The notes under the pieces: generated by a model
What the model was told of the DNA's origin: nothing
Databases searched by the model: none
The model's input: only the letters and a program-made list of their open reading frames with translations
Assembly: GCA_949299115.1 (NCBI GenBank)
Contig: CASFZH010000024.1
Location: 1 to 34,506, forward strand
DNA from: an uncultured Helicobacter sp.
Lineage (GTDB): Bacteria > Campylobacterota > Campylobacteria > Campylobacterales > Helicobacteraceae
Direction: 5' to 3'
Length of the DNA: 34,506 nt
Part shown: in pieces, positions 16,542 to 24,360 of the stretch
Numbering within the stretch: position 1 is the first letter of the stretch
How the letters are laid out: every line of letters begins with the position of its first letter
Translations under genes and position numbers: made by a program

Positions 16542-17324
16542 CTATGGGTTAAGTATAGAATCTAAAACTTTTTTGTAACAAAATTTATTGTTATTATAAC
16601 AAGCCATATTAAAATAATGTCTTGCTTGTTCTTTATCTTTTTTTACACCATCTCCATTTGCATATTTTTCTCCAATAATACCACATACTGCTCTATCATT
16701 TTGCATATTATGTTTTTCAGCAAGATGACACGATTCTCTATAATGTGTTATAGTGTCGTCTTGCTGTGTTGCAGAATCTATAAAATGTATTTTAAAAGTT
16801 TGGGCATTATGGCATGTTGTATCTGCATTGAGTTCACAAATCTTTTTTAATATGGCATAAATTTCTTGATTTTGGTCATGAGTTCTATTCTGTTGTGATG
16901 ACAGAATGGTAACGAGGCTGTGGCATGATAAAACATATCCTAAATTACATGATTGTTCATAAAGCGGGATTGCACGTGTGGTATCCTGATATTGAAATTG
17001 GATAATGTCTGCTAAAGCCGAACAAGATTCCGCAACCCCTTTTTTACAAGCAGTCATAAGAAAATATTGTGCCTGCACAATGTTTGGTAAAACTCCATAC
17101 CCTTCATAATAGGCTATACCCAATAGATAGCATGCCTTATAATCCTTATGTTTGCATTGTTGATACATCAGCGTAAAATCTTCTTTGAGTATTGGAAACT
17201 CAATATGCGTATTTTGTTTTATACCATTCGCATAAAGAATTGATAGAAATGTGATTAATACGATACCCATACATTTTATTCTGATGTCTTTTGTCAATAA
17301 GTAGAATATTTGTTGTATTGCCAT
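16542..17324 (-). CDS. Exported Sel1-repeat protein (Hcp-like)
   Basis: This 260-residue protein begins at the ATG at 17324, with AAGGA five bases upstream; a longer TTG start at 17369 lacks such support. A hydrophobic segment (about 18-33, GIVLITFLSILYANG) acts as signal peptide or anchor. Sel1-like repeats follow with paired cysteines, such as CKHKDYKACYLLGIAYYEGY, CKKGVAESCSALADI and CNLGYVLSCHSLV, then a final KYANGDGVKKDKEQARHYFN repeat. It is the first gene of a two-gene operon with the larger Sel1 protein, and the two may act together outside the inner membrane. Confidence 0.82.
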   Translation of the reverse strand: MAIQQIFYLLTKDIRIKCMGIVLITFLSILYANGIKQNTHIEFPILKEDFTLMYQQCKHKDYKACYLLGIAYYEGYGVLPNIVQAQYFLMTACKKGVAESCSALADIIQFQYQDTTRAIPLYEQSCNLGYVLSCHSLVTILSSQQNRTHDQNQEIYAILKKICELNADTTCHNAQTFKIHFIDSATQQDDTITHYRESCHLAEKHNMQNDRAVCGIIGEKYANGDGVKKDKEQARHYFNMACYNNNKFCYKKVLDSILNP

Positions 17325-17535
17325 ATTTTTCCTTGAAATAGAAATAGTGCTATTATAATACAATAACAATTATACAATGTTTATCCTAAGCCACAAAATC
17401 ACAAAAATATGTTACAATATGAAAATTATATAGTCAATATAATGAGTAACAATAGACCATCGCTATTTATTTCAAATAGCAGTGTATTAAAAATACAATA
17501 ATCATTTGTTGTTGCAATCTTTAAAGGAATATAAT

Positions 17536-18955
17536 ATGAACATAAAACAGCAATTCAAGCAAATCTTAAAACTTCCCCCCCCCCCCCGTCTCTACTATCA
17601 AAAGAAAATATCGTAAATGGTGCATAAAGAAAGAAACAAGGCGTAGAAACAAGGAATTAAGACAAGAAGAATATCGCAGAGATAAAGAGTTTCAAGAAAT
17701 CTGCAATATCCATAAACATGGAATCTTACAATCTTTTCAAAACAATCAAACAATAAGAATTTTATTTTATAATGATGCTGGTAATTGCTGGGATGCTGTG
17801 GAACCCCTTGCTTTAGCCTTAAGTCAAGATGAGCGATTTGAGATTATCGTTTTAGCTATGCCCACTGATATGCTAAGTGGAGACTGTTGCGATCTTAATG
17901 CCACACAGGCTTTGAGAGAATTTAGTCAAAAGCTTGCCATACCCATTACATATTCGTTAGATTCCACATCACGTATTCAGTGTGTTGTCGGCTTTGATTC
18001 ACAACTTCAGCCCACACTTTTTCCACAAGACATAATGGCTCATTATTGTTTTATGGCTAGACCCTATGATATTCGTCCACACGGTTGGGGGAATGCAGAT
18101 ATAGCAAAAATATCTAAATTATGTTACATAGAGTATGGTATTTTTAATTTTTCTGCTCATCAAGAATTATGTGATGTAGTTTATAATCCCAAAAATCTAT
18201 GTTATTATGATTTTATATTTGCCCCTACAACTTTTCATCAATGTGTTATGCAAAAGCAACAAGAATCCTGGGGTTTTACGCAGATTCTTGTTGTGGGTTC
18301 ATGTAGACTTGAAAAAATTAGAAATACAGACTTTTTCAAACAATCTAATACAACACATAAGCTTACCGTTTGTTATATGCCACGTTGGAATATTCATGAT
18401 TCTCATAGCACATTTTTTGTATATAAGGATTTGCTATGGACATTGGCAAGAGAGGATAAAATCACGCTGATATGGCGACCTCATCCGCTTATGTATGACG
18501 AATATGTTAAACGTCAAAAAATTCTTACACAAGAGCAATGGGATAATTTAATCGCTACACCAAATGTAGTTTTAGATATAAATCCGAGTTATTTTGATTC
18601 TTTTAAAAAAGCAGATGTGCTTATTTCGGATACAAGTAGCATGCTTACATATAGCTTTGTAAGTGGTAAACCCACAATCTATACACAAAACATAATGAGT
18701 AAAGAGGTAAACAACTGGGCAGCAAAGTGGATATATACGGGCTGCTTTGTAATAAATAATGCAGATTCTCTAAAAGAGCTTTTAGAGAATCTGCAAGAAG
18801 AATATCATAACACCATAGCTCCACTGCAGAATCACCATGAGAAAATTCTCAATGAAAACTTCTATTTTCCACAAGATGGCAGTGTGCAACGTATTATCGA
18901 CATACTTGTAACAGATAGACAAAACACTATAACACGTAGCCAAAAAGGAGAATAA
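17536..18955 (+). CDS. TagB/TagF-like CDP-polyol phosphotransferase, phase-variable, frameshifted OFF here
   Basis: The gene starts at ATG 17536 (AAAGGA upstream) and runs into a 13-C tract. With 13 C it shifts frame and stops at 17614-17616 after 26 codons. With 12 C (or 15) it continues as one frame to TAA at 18953-18955, 472 residues for 12 C. The frame after the tract is open and coding-like from 17588. Family signs are IRILFYNDAGNCWDAVEPLA, ending in the first part of the fold, IWRPHPLMYDEY, and KADVLISDTSSMLTYSFVSG. These match the CDP-glycerol:glycerophosphotransferase family, which adds glycerol- or ribitol-phosphate to an acceptor at the cytoplasmic membrane. It heads a cluster with CDP-polyol synthesis genes. 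Internal initiation at 17798 would cut off the N-terminal fold and is unlikely to give an active enzyme. Confidence 0.8.
17575..17587 (+). repeat. 13-C phase-variation tract near the 5' end of the phosphotransferase gene
   Basis: Thirteen C residues begin after codon 13 of the gene. Bases 17536-17587 number 52, one more than a multiple of three, so this allele is OFF; loss of one C turns it ON. This is the typical contingency-locus layout in Helicobacter and Campylobacter surface-glycan genes. Confidence 0.9.
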
Positions 18956-18956
18956 T

Positions 18957-19874
18957 ATGCAAAGAATGTCATATTTTCAAGGTATAAAATATAGGCTTCT
19001 ATCTGTAAGGATTATCGCTAGGGCTTATTTATGGTTAAGTGCCAAATACTATCATTTTTCACCACAGATACACCATGATATACGACATATTGTAGAAAGT
19101 GCAAGGAAAAGTGGCTTTAGAATCCAATCTATTTATAAAGATTATGTAGTCGTTGCAAATCAGAATCTTGTATGCCGCTTAAAAGTTGCCTATCCTTGGA
19201 TTTTTAATGAAGTATTTGTGCTAGAAATCTATAAATTTCATAAACCTCTTGATACAAATCGACAATATATTCTCATTGATATAGGAGCAAATGTGGGATA
19301 TGCGGCTTTATACTTTGCTACTCAAACATGGTGTAAAGAAGTATTGAGTTTTGAATTATTGCCACAAAATATTGCGGCAATGCAAGAGAATCTTGTCCTT
19401 AATGCTTCATATATACAACAAAAAATCACATTATACCCTTATGGATTAGGTAAAATGACAGATACTACGGGGGGGGGGGGGGTAATAATGGCATCTTATT
19501 TTGAACACAGGGATGGTATTAGCTCTATGATTGAAGGCTTTTTGCAAAATTATGCTCCAGAAGAAAAGGGTAGAGAAATTCTAACACAATGTGAGATAAG
19601 GAGTGCTTCACAAAGTCTCAAGGCATTGCTAGAATCTAGCGATACTCCTATCATTATGAAGATTGATGTTGAGGGAGCAGAATATGAAATCTTTGAAGAT
19701 ATAGCGACACATTATCCCGAAATTTTTGAAAGGGTAGTAAAAATTATTGGCGATACACACTTGGGTTTTGAGCCTTTTTATAATATTGTTCGCCCATTTG
19801 GTTTTGAGGTTGCATTCAAACAAGACCAAGAGAATCTCACTTGTCCATTTGAACTAGAGAGAGTAAAGTCATGA
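18957..19874 (+). CDS. FkbM-family methyltransferase, phase-variable, ON here
   Basis: This 305-residue protein has the FkbM-type SAM-dependent methyltransferase core. Motif I is ILIDIGANVGYAALYFA (about 105-121), then VLSFELLPQNIAAMQENL (about 130-147), and near the C-terminus IIMKIDVEGAEYEIFED (about 225-241), the family hallmark. Such enzymes O-methylate sugars or polyols in surface glycans. A 14-G tract inside the gene encodes four Gly (about residue 172) between core segments. With 14 G the frame is intact, while a loss or gain of one base leads to a stop within a few codons. The ATG follows the previous stop by one base, with AAGGAG upstream, and its last four bases overlap the next start. 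It probably modifies the phosphopolyol structure made by its neighbours. Confidence 0.85.
   Translation: MQRMSYFQGIKYRLLSVRIIARAYLWLSAKYYHFSPQIHHDIRHIVESARKSGFRIQSIYKDYVVVANQNLVCRLKVAYPWIFNEVFVLEIYKFHKPLDTNRQYILIDIGANVGYAALYFATQTWCKEVLSFELLPQNIAAMQENLVLNASYIQQKITLYPYGLGKMTDTTGGGGVIMASYFEHRDGISSMIEGFLQNYAPEEKGREILTQCEIRSASQSLKALLESSDTPIIMKIDVEGAEYEIFEDIATHYPEIFERVVKIIGDTHLGFEPFYNIVRPFGFEVAFKQDQENLTCPFELERVKS
19469..19482 (+). repeat. 14-G phase-variation tract inside the FkbM methyltransferase gene
   Basis: Fourteen G residues are read as the end of ACG, four GGG codons and the start of GTA, keeping the gene in frame. Both other frames reach a stop immediately or within about eight codons. 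Confidence 0.9.
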
Positions 19875-21301
19875 AAACTTATGCAATTATCCTAGCAAGT
19901 GGCAATGGTTTGCGTTATGGGGGTAGCATACCCAAACAATTTACCAAGATAGCTGGAAAAACTCTCTTAGAGCATACCATAGAGATTTTTGAATTAGCAC
20001 AAGACATTGATAAAATAATTGTAGTCATATCAAAAGAATATAGAGGTTTTGTCGAAGAGATATTGTTACGACATTCATATAAAAAGATATATAAGATTCT
20101 CAATGGTGGGACTAGTAGAAAAGAGAGTTCATACATAGGCATAACAAGCATAGAAGAGAATGATGGCTATGTTTTTATCCATGATTGTGTACGTCCATTT
20201 TTGTCCTTAGAAATTATTAGTCGTTGCAAACAAGCCTTGAAAATATATGATGCAGTAGATGTAGCAATCCCTGCTGCTGATACGATTATTGAAATAGATT
20301 CTACTAATGTGATTACGCAGATTCCTAAGAGAGAAAATTTAAGACGTGGGCAAACCCCACAATGCTTTAAAATCTCCCTAATCAAAAAGGCTCACGCCCT
20401 TTTTAGAGATAACGATGATTTTACTGATGATTGCGGGCTTGTGCTTAAAAGCAAAATGGCACAAATCTTTGTGGTTGAAGGAGCAGAGGAAAATATCAAA
20501 ATTACGTATCCACAAGATATGGTTGTAGCAGATAAACTTTTACAAATGCGTCAAACAAAAGTACCACAATCACATTTGGAGAATCTTAAGGATAAGGTAG
20601 TAGTGTGTTTTGGAGCAAGTAGCGGAATAGGTAAATGTATAGCTCAAATAGCTTTAGACTATGGTGGAATAGTGTGCAAAACTTCATTAAGTTTAGGTTG
20701 TGATGTGAGTGATTTTAAAGCGGTTACAGAATATTTCTCCGCAGTTTATAGTCAGCATGGTCGCATAGATTTTGTTATTAATTGTGCAGCGGTGTTGGAG
20801 ATGGGAAATGTGGAGTGTAGGAATATGATAGACATACAAAAGGAAATCCAAGTGAATTTCTTAGGTTCTATTCATATTGTCAAAGCAGCAATTCCATATC
20901 TTTCCAAAAATACTGAAAGCTCCATCGCTCTTTTTACCTCTAGCTCTTATACAAGAGGTAGAGCAATGTATGGTATTTATTCAGCCTGTAAGGCAGCTGT
21001 AGTGAATCTTGGGCAAGCATTAAGTGAAGAATTGCGTAGTAAAAATATTAATGTAAATATCATAAATCCTCAACGCACAGCCACACCTATGCGTTATAGA
21101 AATTTTGGTAAAGAGTCAAGAGAGAGTTTATTAAGTCCTGATATAGTGGCACTATCAACTCTACATACTCTCTTATCAGATTTGAATGGGCAAGTTATTG
21201 ATGTCCGACTTGATTCTAAAAACTACTCTATGAATAGAAAGACACAACGGGGGGGGGGGGGTAATCCCTCGAATTTTTATTGTAAACACAAGGAGACATA
21301 A
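19871..21301 (+). CDS. Bcs1-like bifunctional ribitol-5-phosphate cytidylyltransferase / ribulose-5-phosphate reductase
   Basis: This 476-residue protein is a fusion. Residues 1-230 are an IspD/TarI-type cytidylyltransferase: LASGNGLRYGGSIPKQF (8-24), HDCVRPF (104-110), RRGQTPQCF (158-166). Residues 240-450 are a short-chain dehydrogenase: FGASSGIG (247-254), NCAA (304-307) and the YxxxK pair Y370/K374. The same domain order occurs in Haemophilus Bcs1/Acs1, which reduces ribulose-5-phosphate and activates ribitol-5-phosphate as CDP-ribitol for capsule. The dehydrogenase is complete before a 13-G tract (codons 460-465), so tract length alters only the tail. It gives 12 extra residues here, an immediate stop with 14 G, or 38 residues after the glycines with 12 G. 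In the 12-G state the stop overlaps the next start as ATGA. A plain IspD role is unlikely given the fused reductase. Confidence 0.85.
   Translation: MKTYAIILASGNGLRYGGSIPKQFTKIAGKTLLEHTIEIFELAQDIDKIIVVISKEYRGFVEEILLRHSYKKIYKILNGGTSRKESSYIGITSIEENDGYVFIHDCVRPFLSLEIISRCKQALKIYDAVDVAIPAADTIIEIDSTNVITQIPKRENLRRGQTPQCFKISLIKKAHALFRDNDDFTDDCGLVLKSKMAQIFVVEGAEENIKITYPQDMVVADKLLQMRQTKVPQSHLENLKDKVVVCFGASSGIGKCIAQIALDYGGIVCKTSLSLGCDVSDFKAVTEYFSAVYSQHGRIDFVINCAAVLEMGNVECRNMIDIQKEIQVNFLGSIHIVKAAIPYLSKNTESSIALFTSSSYTRGRAMYGIYSACKAAVVNLGQALSEELRSKNINVNIINPQRTATPMRYRNFGKESRESLLSPDIVALSTLHTLLSDLNGQVIDVRLDSKNYSMNRKTQRGGGGNPSNFYCKHKET
21249..21261 (+). repeat. 13-G phase-variation tract at the 3' end of the Bcs1-like gene
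   Basis: Thirteen G residues lie after the conserved dehydrogenase end. With 13 G the stop is TAA at 21299-21301. With 14 G a TAA follows the tract directly. With 12 G translation ends at TGA at 21375-21377, overlapping the ATG of the next gene at 21374. Confidence 0.9.
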
Positions 21302-21373
21302 CCCAAGAAATTATGGTTTTTACAAGTTTCAAAAACTTATTACATGCAAGATACCTCTATTTGGGACTTGTAT

Positions 21374-21763
21374 ATGAGAAGAGTTATAACCTTTGGGACA
21401 TTTGATTTATTTCATTATGGGCATTTGGAAATTTTAAGACGTGCTAAAGAAATTGGGGAATATTTAATTGTTGGGGTATCTTCGGATTCTTTGAATTTTT
21501 TAAAAAAGGGGCGTTGTGCTATTTATACACAGCTAGAACGAATGAGTATTGTAGAATCTATAAAATATGTAGATATGGTATTTTGTGAAGAATCACTAGA
21601 ACTTAAAAGGCAGTATTGTTTACAATACAATGCAGATATTTTAGTTATGGGAAATGATTGGAAAGGAAAGTTTGATAATTTTAAAGACATCTGTAAGGTT
21701 GTATATCTTGAGAGGACTCCAAGTATTTCAACTACATCATTAATTGAAAAAATTAGATTCTAA
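21374..21763 (+). CDS. tagD: TagD-like glycerol-3-phosphate cytidylyltransferase
   Basis: From the ATG at 21374 this is 129 residues, the same length as Bacillus subtilis TagD, and it aligns from the first residues (RRVITFGTFDLFHYGHLEIL). It has the HxGH nucleotide-binding motif (HYGH), the VMGNDWKGKFD segment and the C-terminal RTPSISTTSLIEKI (the RTxxISTT motif). TagD makes CDP-glycerol from CTP and glycerol-3-phosphate. An upstream in-frame ATG at 21344 would add ten residues with no ribosome binding site and no family support. The chosen start overlaps the stop of the 12-G form of the preceding gene, suggesting translational coupling that varies with tract length. A related polyol-phosphate substrate cannot be excluded. 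Confidence 0.88.
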   Translation: MRRVITFGTFDLFHYGHLEILRRAKEIGEYLIVGVSSDSLNFLKKGRCAIYTQLERMSIVESIKYVDMVFCEESLELKRQYCLQYNADILVMGNDWKGKFDNFKDICKVVYLERTPSISTTSLIEKIRF

Positions 21764-22064
21764 AACCTTATGGTAATTAAGAAAATTTTTAATCAAAATA
21801 ATAGCAATTTTAGCTTGTAATAATCCATTATTTCATAATTTATAGTTGTATAGTTACTATATGCCATTCATTTTTCCATAGATTCCATAATCTAATCTGT
21901 ATGTTGGTTTTGCAAGATTCCTGCCATAATTTTGTATGACATGTTTTAACACTGTGTAGTATAATCGAAAATATTTCATTTAAGACCGTTATTGTAACAA
22001 ATTTTTGCTTTAAGGTTTTTTTGATACAATAATACTCTATAATGATTAGCATCAAAGGAAAATT
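21764..22064. other. Intergenic region before dnaG
   Basis: No gene is seen. AT-rich promoter-like words occur just before dnaG (for example a TATAAT at about 22037-22042), and AAAGGA lies close to its start codon. Confidence 0.4.
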
Positions 22065-23711
22065 ATGGCACGTATTACACAACTAAGTTTGCAAAAATTA
22101 CAAGATTCAGTTGATATAGTGGATTTAATATCGCATTATATTGACGTGCGTAAGGTTGGAGCAAACTACATGGCATTGTGTCCATTTCATGATGATAAGA
22201 CACCTAGTATGTCTATTAGTCAAAGTAAGGGATTATATCATTGTCATGCGTGTGGTGCAAGTGGTGATAGTATTAAGTTTGTTATGGAGTATGAGAGACT
22301 TGGTTTTCAAGAAGCAGTGCAACGTGTAGCAGATTTTTTTAATGTAGTTCTTGAATATGAAAACGGTAGTTTTAATAAAAAAAGTGAGCTACTCCCATCA
22401 TTATCACTTTTTTATCATAATAAGATGTTTCAACATGAGGATATTTTAGAATACCTAGCATCAAGAAAAATTGACAGAGATTCTATTAAAACATTTGAAA
22501 TAGGTTATAGCGGAGCAAGTTACGAAACATTGAAATTTATAGATGATAATAATTTAAGTCGCAACGAAGCATTAGAATATGGAATCATTACACAAGGACA
22601 TAATAAGGCATATGCAAAATTTGCCAATCGCATTATATTTCCTATCCATTCTAGTAGTGGAGTAGTAGTTGGTTTTGGTGGGCGTACATTAAGCACAGAA
22701 AAAAACATTGCAAAATATCTTAATTCTCCCCAAAGCAAGGTTTTTAATAAATCTAAGATTCTCTATGGTTATCATCTTGCAAAACAGCGTATTTATAAAG
22801 AAAAAAGTATCATTGTTTGTGAAGGCTATTTAGACGTGATTATGTTGCATAAAGCGGGCTTTACCAATGCAGTAGCTACATTGGGGACAGCTCTGAATGA
22901 AGGACATTTATATCTACTCAATAAAGATAATCCAAAGATTTTTATATGCTATGATGGTGATATTGCAGGCATAAATGCTGCCACTAAGGTTGCTAAATTC
23001 TTATCACAATATGGCAAAGATGGTGGGGTTATAGTATTAAAAAATGGACTTGATCCAGCTGATATGATAGCACAAGATAAGATTCACGAGTTTCAAAATG
23101 AACTCACGTATGCAAAGCCTTTTGTGGAATTTGTTTTACAAAAAATCATTAGTGATTTTGATTTAAATAATCCTATACAAAAAGAATATGCGTTAAGAAC
23201 ATGTTTAGAATATCTACATTCATTAAGTCCATTTTTGCAAGATTCCTACAAACAAAAATGTGCTATGCTTTTGCAAATAAATCCATCTTACATTACCATA
23301 AAATATAATAAAAAAACAGAAAATACAGTTGTATTCCCTACCAACAAGAGTAGCTTTGCTGAAGAAACTATTCTAATCAATATGCTAAATAATAGTCATT
23401 ATTTCTTTTTTGCTCTTAATTTTTTGGATAAAAAACATTTTCAGCAATATGGGGAAGAATTTGAAATGATTATACAAGGCAAACAAAATCACGATAAAAT
23501 TCATGCACTTCGTTTTAAAAGCAATGTATCTATTCTAAGTCAAAAGGAGTTTGAAGAACAATTGAGAATTTTATTATTAAAATATGCCCAGAATTTATTG
23601 CCACAAATTGCCTACAATCCTCATATACAGCCAGATGTAAAGATGCGAAATATTCATACACTACAAAAAAATATCAAGAGATTACAACAAGGAGAACTTT
23701 TTGCTATTTAA
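22065..23711 (+). CDS. dnaG: DNA primase DnaG
   Basis: This 548-residue replicative primase synthesises RNA primers at the fork in partnership with the DnaB helicase. The N-terminal CHC2 zinc-binding domain has C39, H42, C60 and C63 (LCPFHDDKTPSMS and YHCHACGASGDSI). The RNA polymerase core includes FPIHSSSGVVVGFGGRTLS (about 192-210). The Toprim domain has E253 in VCEGYLDVIML and the metal-binding YDGDIAG (D297, D299), then GLDPADMI. The C-terminal helicase-binding region is weakly conserved, as usual. Length is normal for Campylobacterota. It has AAAGGA upstream and no close partner gene. Confidence 0.97.
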   Translation: MARITQLSLQKLQDSVDIVDLISHYIDVRKVGANYMALCPFHDDKTPSMSISQSKGLYHCHACGASGDSIKFVMEYERLGFQEAVQRVADFFNVVLEYENGSFNKKSELLPSLSLFYHNKMFQHEDILEYLASRKIDRDSIKTFEIGYSGASYETLKFIDDNNLSRNEALEYGIITQGHNKAYAKFANRIIFPIHSSSGVVVGFGGRTLSTEKNIAKYLNSPQSKVFNKSKILYGYHLAKQRIYKEKSIIVCEGYLDVIMLHKAGFTNAVATLGTALNEGHLYLLNKDNPKIFICYDGDIAGINAATKVAKFLSQYGKDGGVIVLKNGLDPADMIAQDKIHEFQNELTYAKPFVEFVLQKIISDFDLNNPIQKEYALRTCLEYLHSLSPFLQDSYKQKCAMLLQINPSYITIKYNKKTENTVVFPTNKSSFAEETILINMLNNSHYFFFALNFLDKKHFQQYGEEFEMIIQGKQNHDKIHALRFKSNVSILSQKEFEEQLRILLLKYAQNLLPQIAYNPHIQPDVKMRNIHTLQKNIKRLQQGELFAI

Positions 23712-23810
23712 ATACATAAAGAGATGTCATTGTAAATTATATTGTATTATTTATAATACCGTCATGAATGAGTGTTTACTGTGTTTAAAAATAAAATTCA
23801 AGGATAACAA

Positions 23811-24053
23811 ATGTTTCCATTTAGTGATAAAGAATTATTAAAACCTGTATTATCAAGTATTAATAAGGTGCGACCAGTATTGTTGCGAGATGGTGGCGAT
23901 ATTGAGGTCATAAAGATAGAAAATGCACGTGTTTTTGTAAGATTACAAGGAGCATGCCATGGTTGTGCAAGTCGTCATATAACGTTAAAAAATGGTATTG
24001 AAGCTACACTGCAAAGAGATATTCATCCAGACATTGAAGTTATTGAAATATAA
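23811..24053 (+). CDS. NifU-like C-terminal (Nfu) domain protein, Fe-S cluster carrier
   Basis: This 80-residue protein is a stand-alone Nfu domain: VRPVLLRDGGDIEVIKI (about 20-36), RVFVRLQGACHGC (about 40-52) and TLKNGIEATLQRDI. The CHGC pair holds a labile Fe-S cluster shared between two monomers for delivery to target proteins. Length fits single-domain Nfu proteins. AAGGATAAC precedes the ATG. It stands alone between dnaG and the convergent ribBA. Confidence 0.92.
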   Translation: MFPFSDKELLKPVLSSINKVRPVLLRDGGDIEVIKIENARVFVRLQGACHGCASRHITLKNGIEATLQRDIHPDIEVIEI

Positions 24054-24360
24054 TATACCTGAATATACAATAGCATTGCAATCTACATACGTAGCACACA
24101 TGAGTGCAATATGTGGCTTATAAAATTATAAAAATTACAAATATTTTGCTATTTTTAGTATTTTGATAACAATAAAATAGCAACACATTTCATAAAAGGA
24201 TTGAATAGAAAAATATCATAACAAACATAAATGTGATTTATACGTTATTTACATTATAGAATCAGATATTTTGCATTTACCAATTATTTGTAGAGGATAA
24301 AAATATTGTTGTGATTCTATCTGATTACAATGGATAATTGTGGTCATGCAATCATCAATA
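24054..24360. other. Convergent intergenic region, no gene seen
   Basis: This AT-rich stretch lies between the ends of the Nfu gene and ribBA. A weak hairpin is possible near 24097-24120 (AGC-CACAT pairing with ATGTG-GCT around a bulged A), but no strong U-run follows directly. Confidence 0.4.

Noticed and set aside
17798-18955. Taking ATG 17798 as the start of the transferase gene
   Set aside because: The same frame is open and coding-like back to the C-tract at 17587, and a proper ATG with ribosome binding site is at 17536.
19871-20570. IspD of the isoprenoid pathway
   Set aside because: The cytidylyltransferase is fused to a dehydrogenase and sits with TagD- and TagF-like genes, the Bcs1 arrangement.
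17575-21261. The G/C tracts as mere sequencing artefacts
   Set aside because: Exact lengths may be miscounted, but three tracts in one glycan cluster at typical switch positions fit real contingency loci.
21344-21373. Longer start for the TagD-like gene
   Set aside because: There is no ribosome binding site, and the shorter form has the family's exact length and an ATGA overlap.
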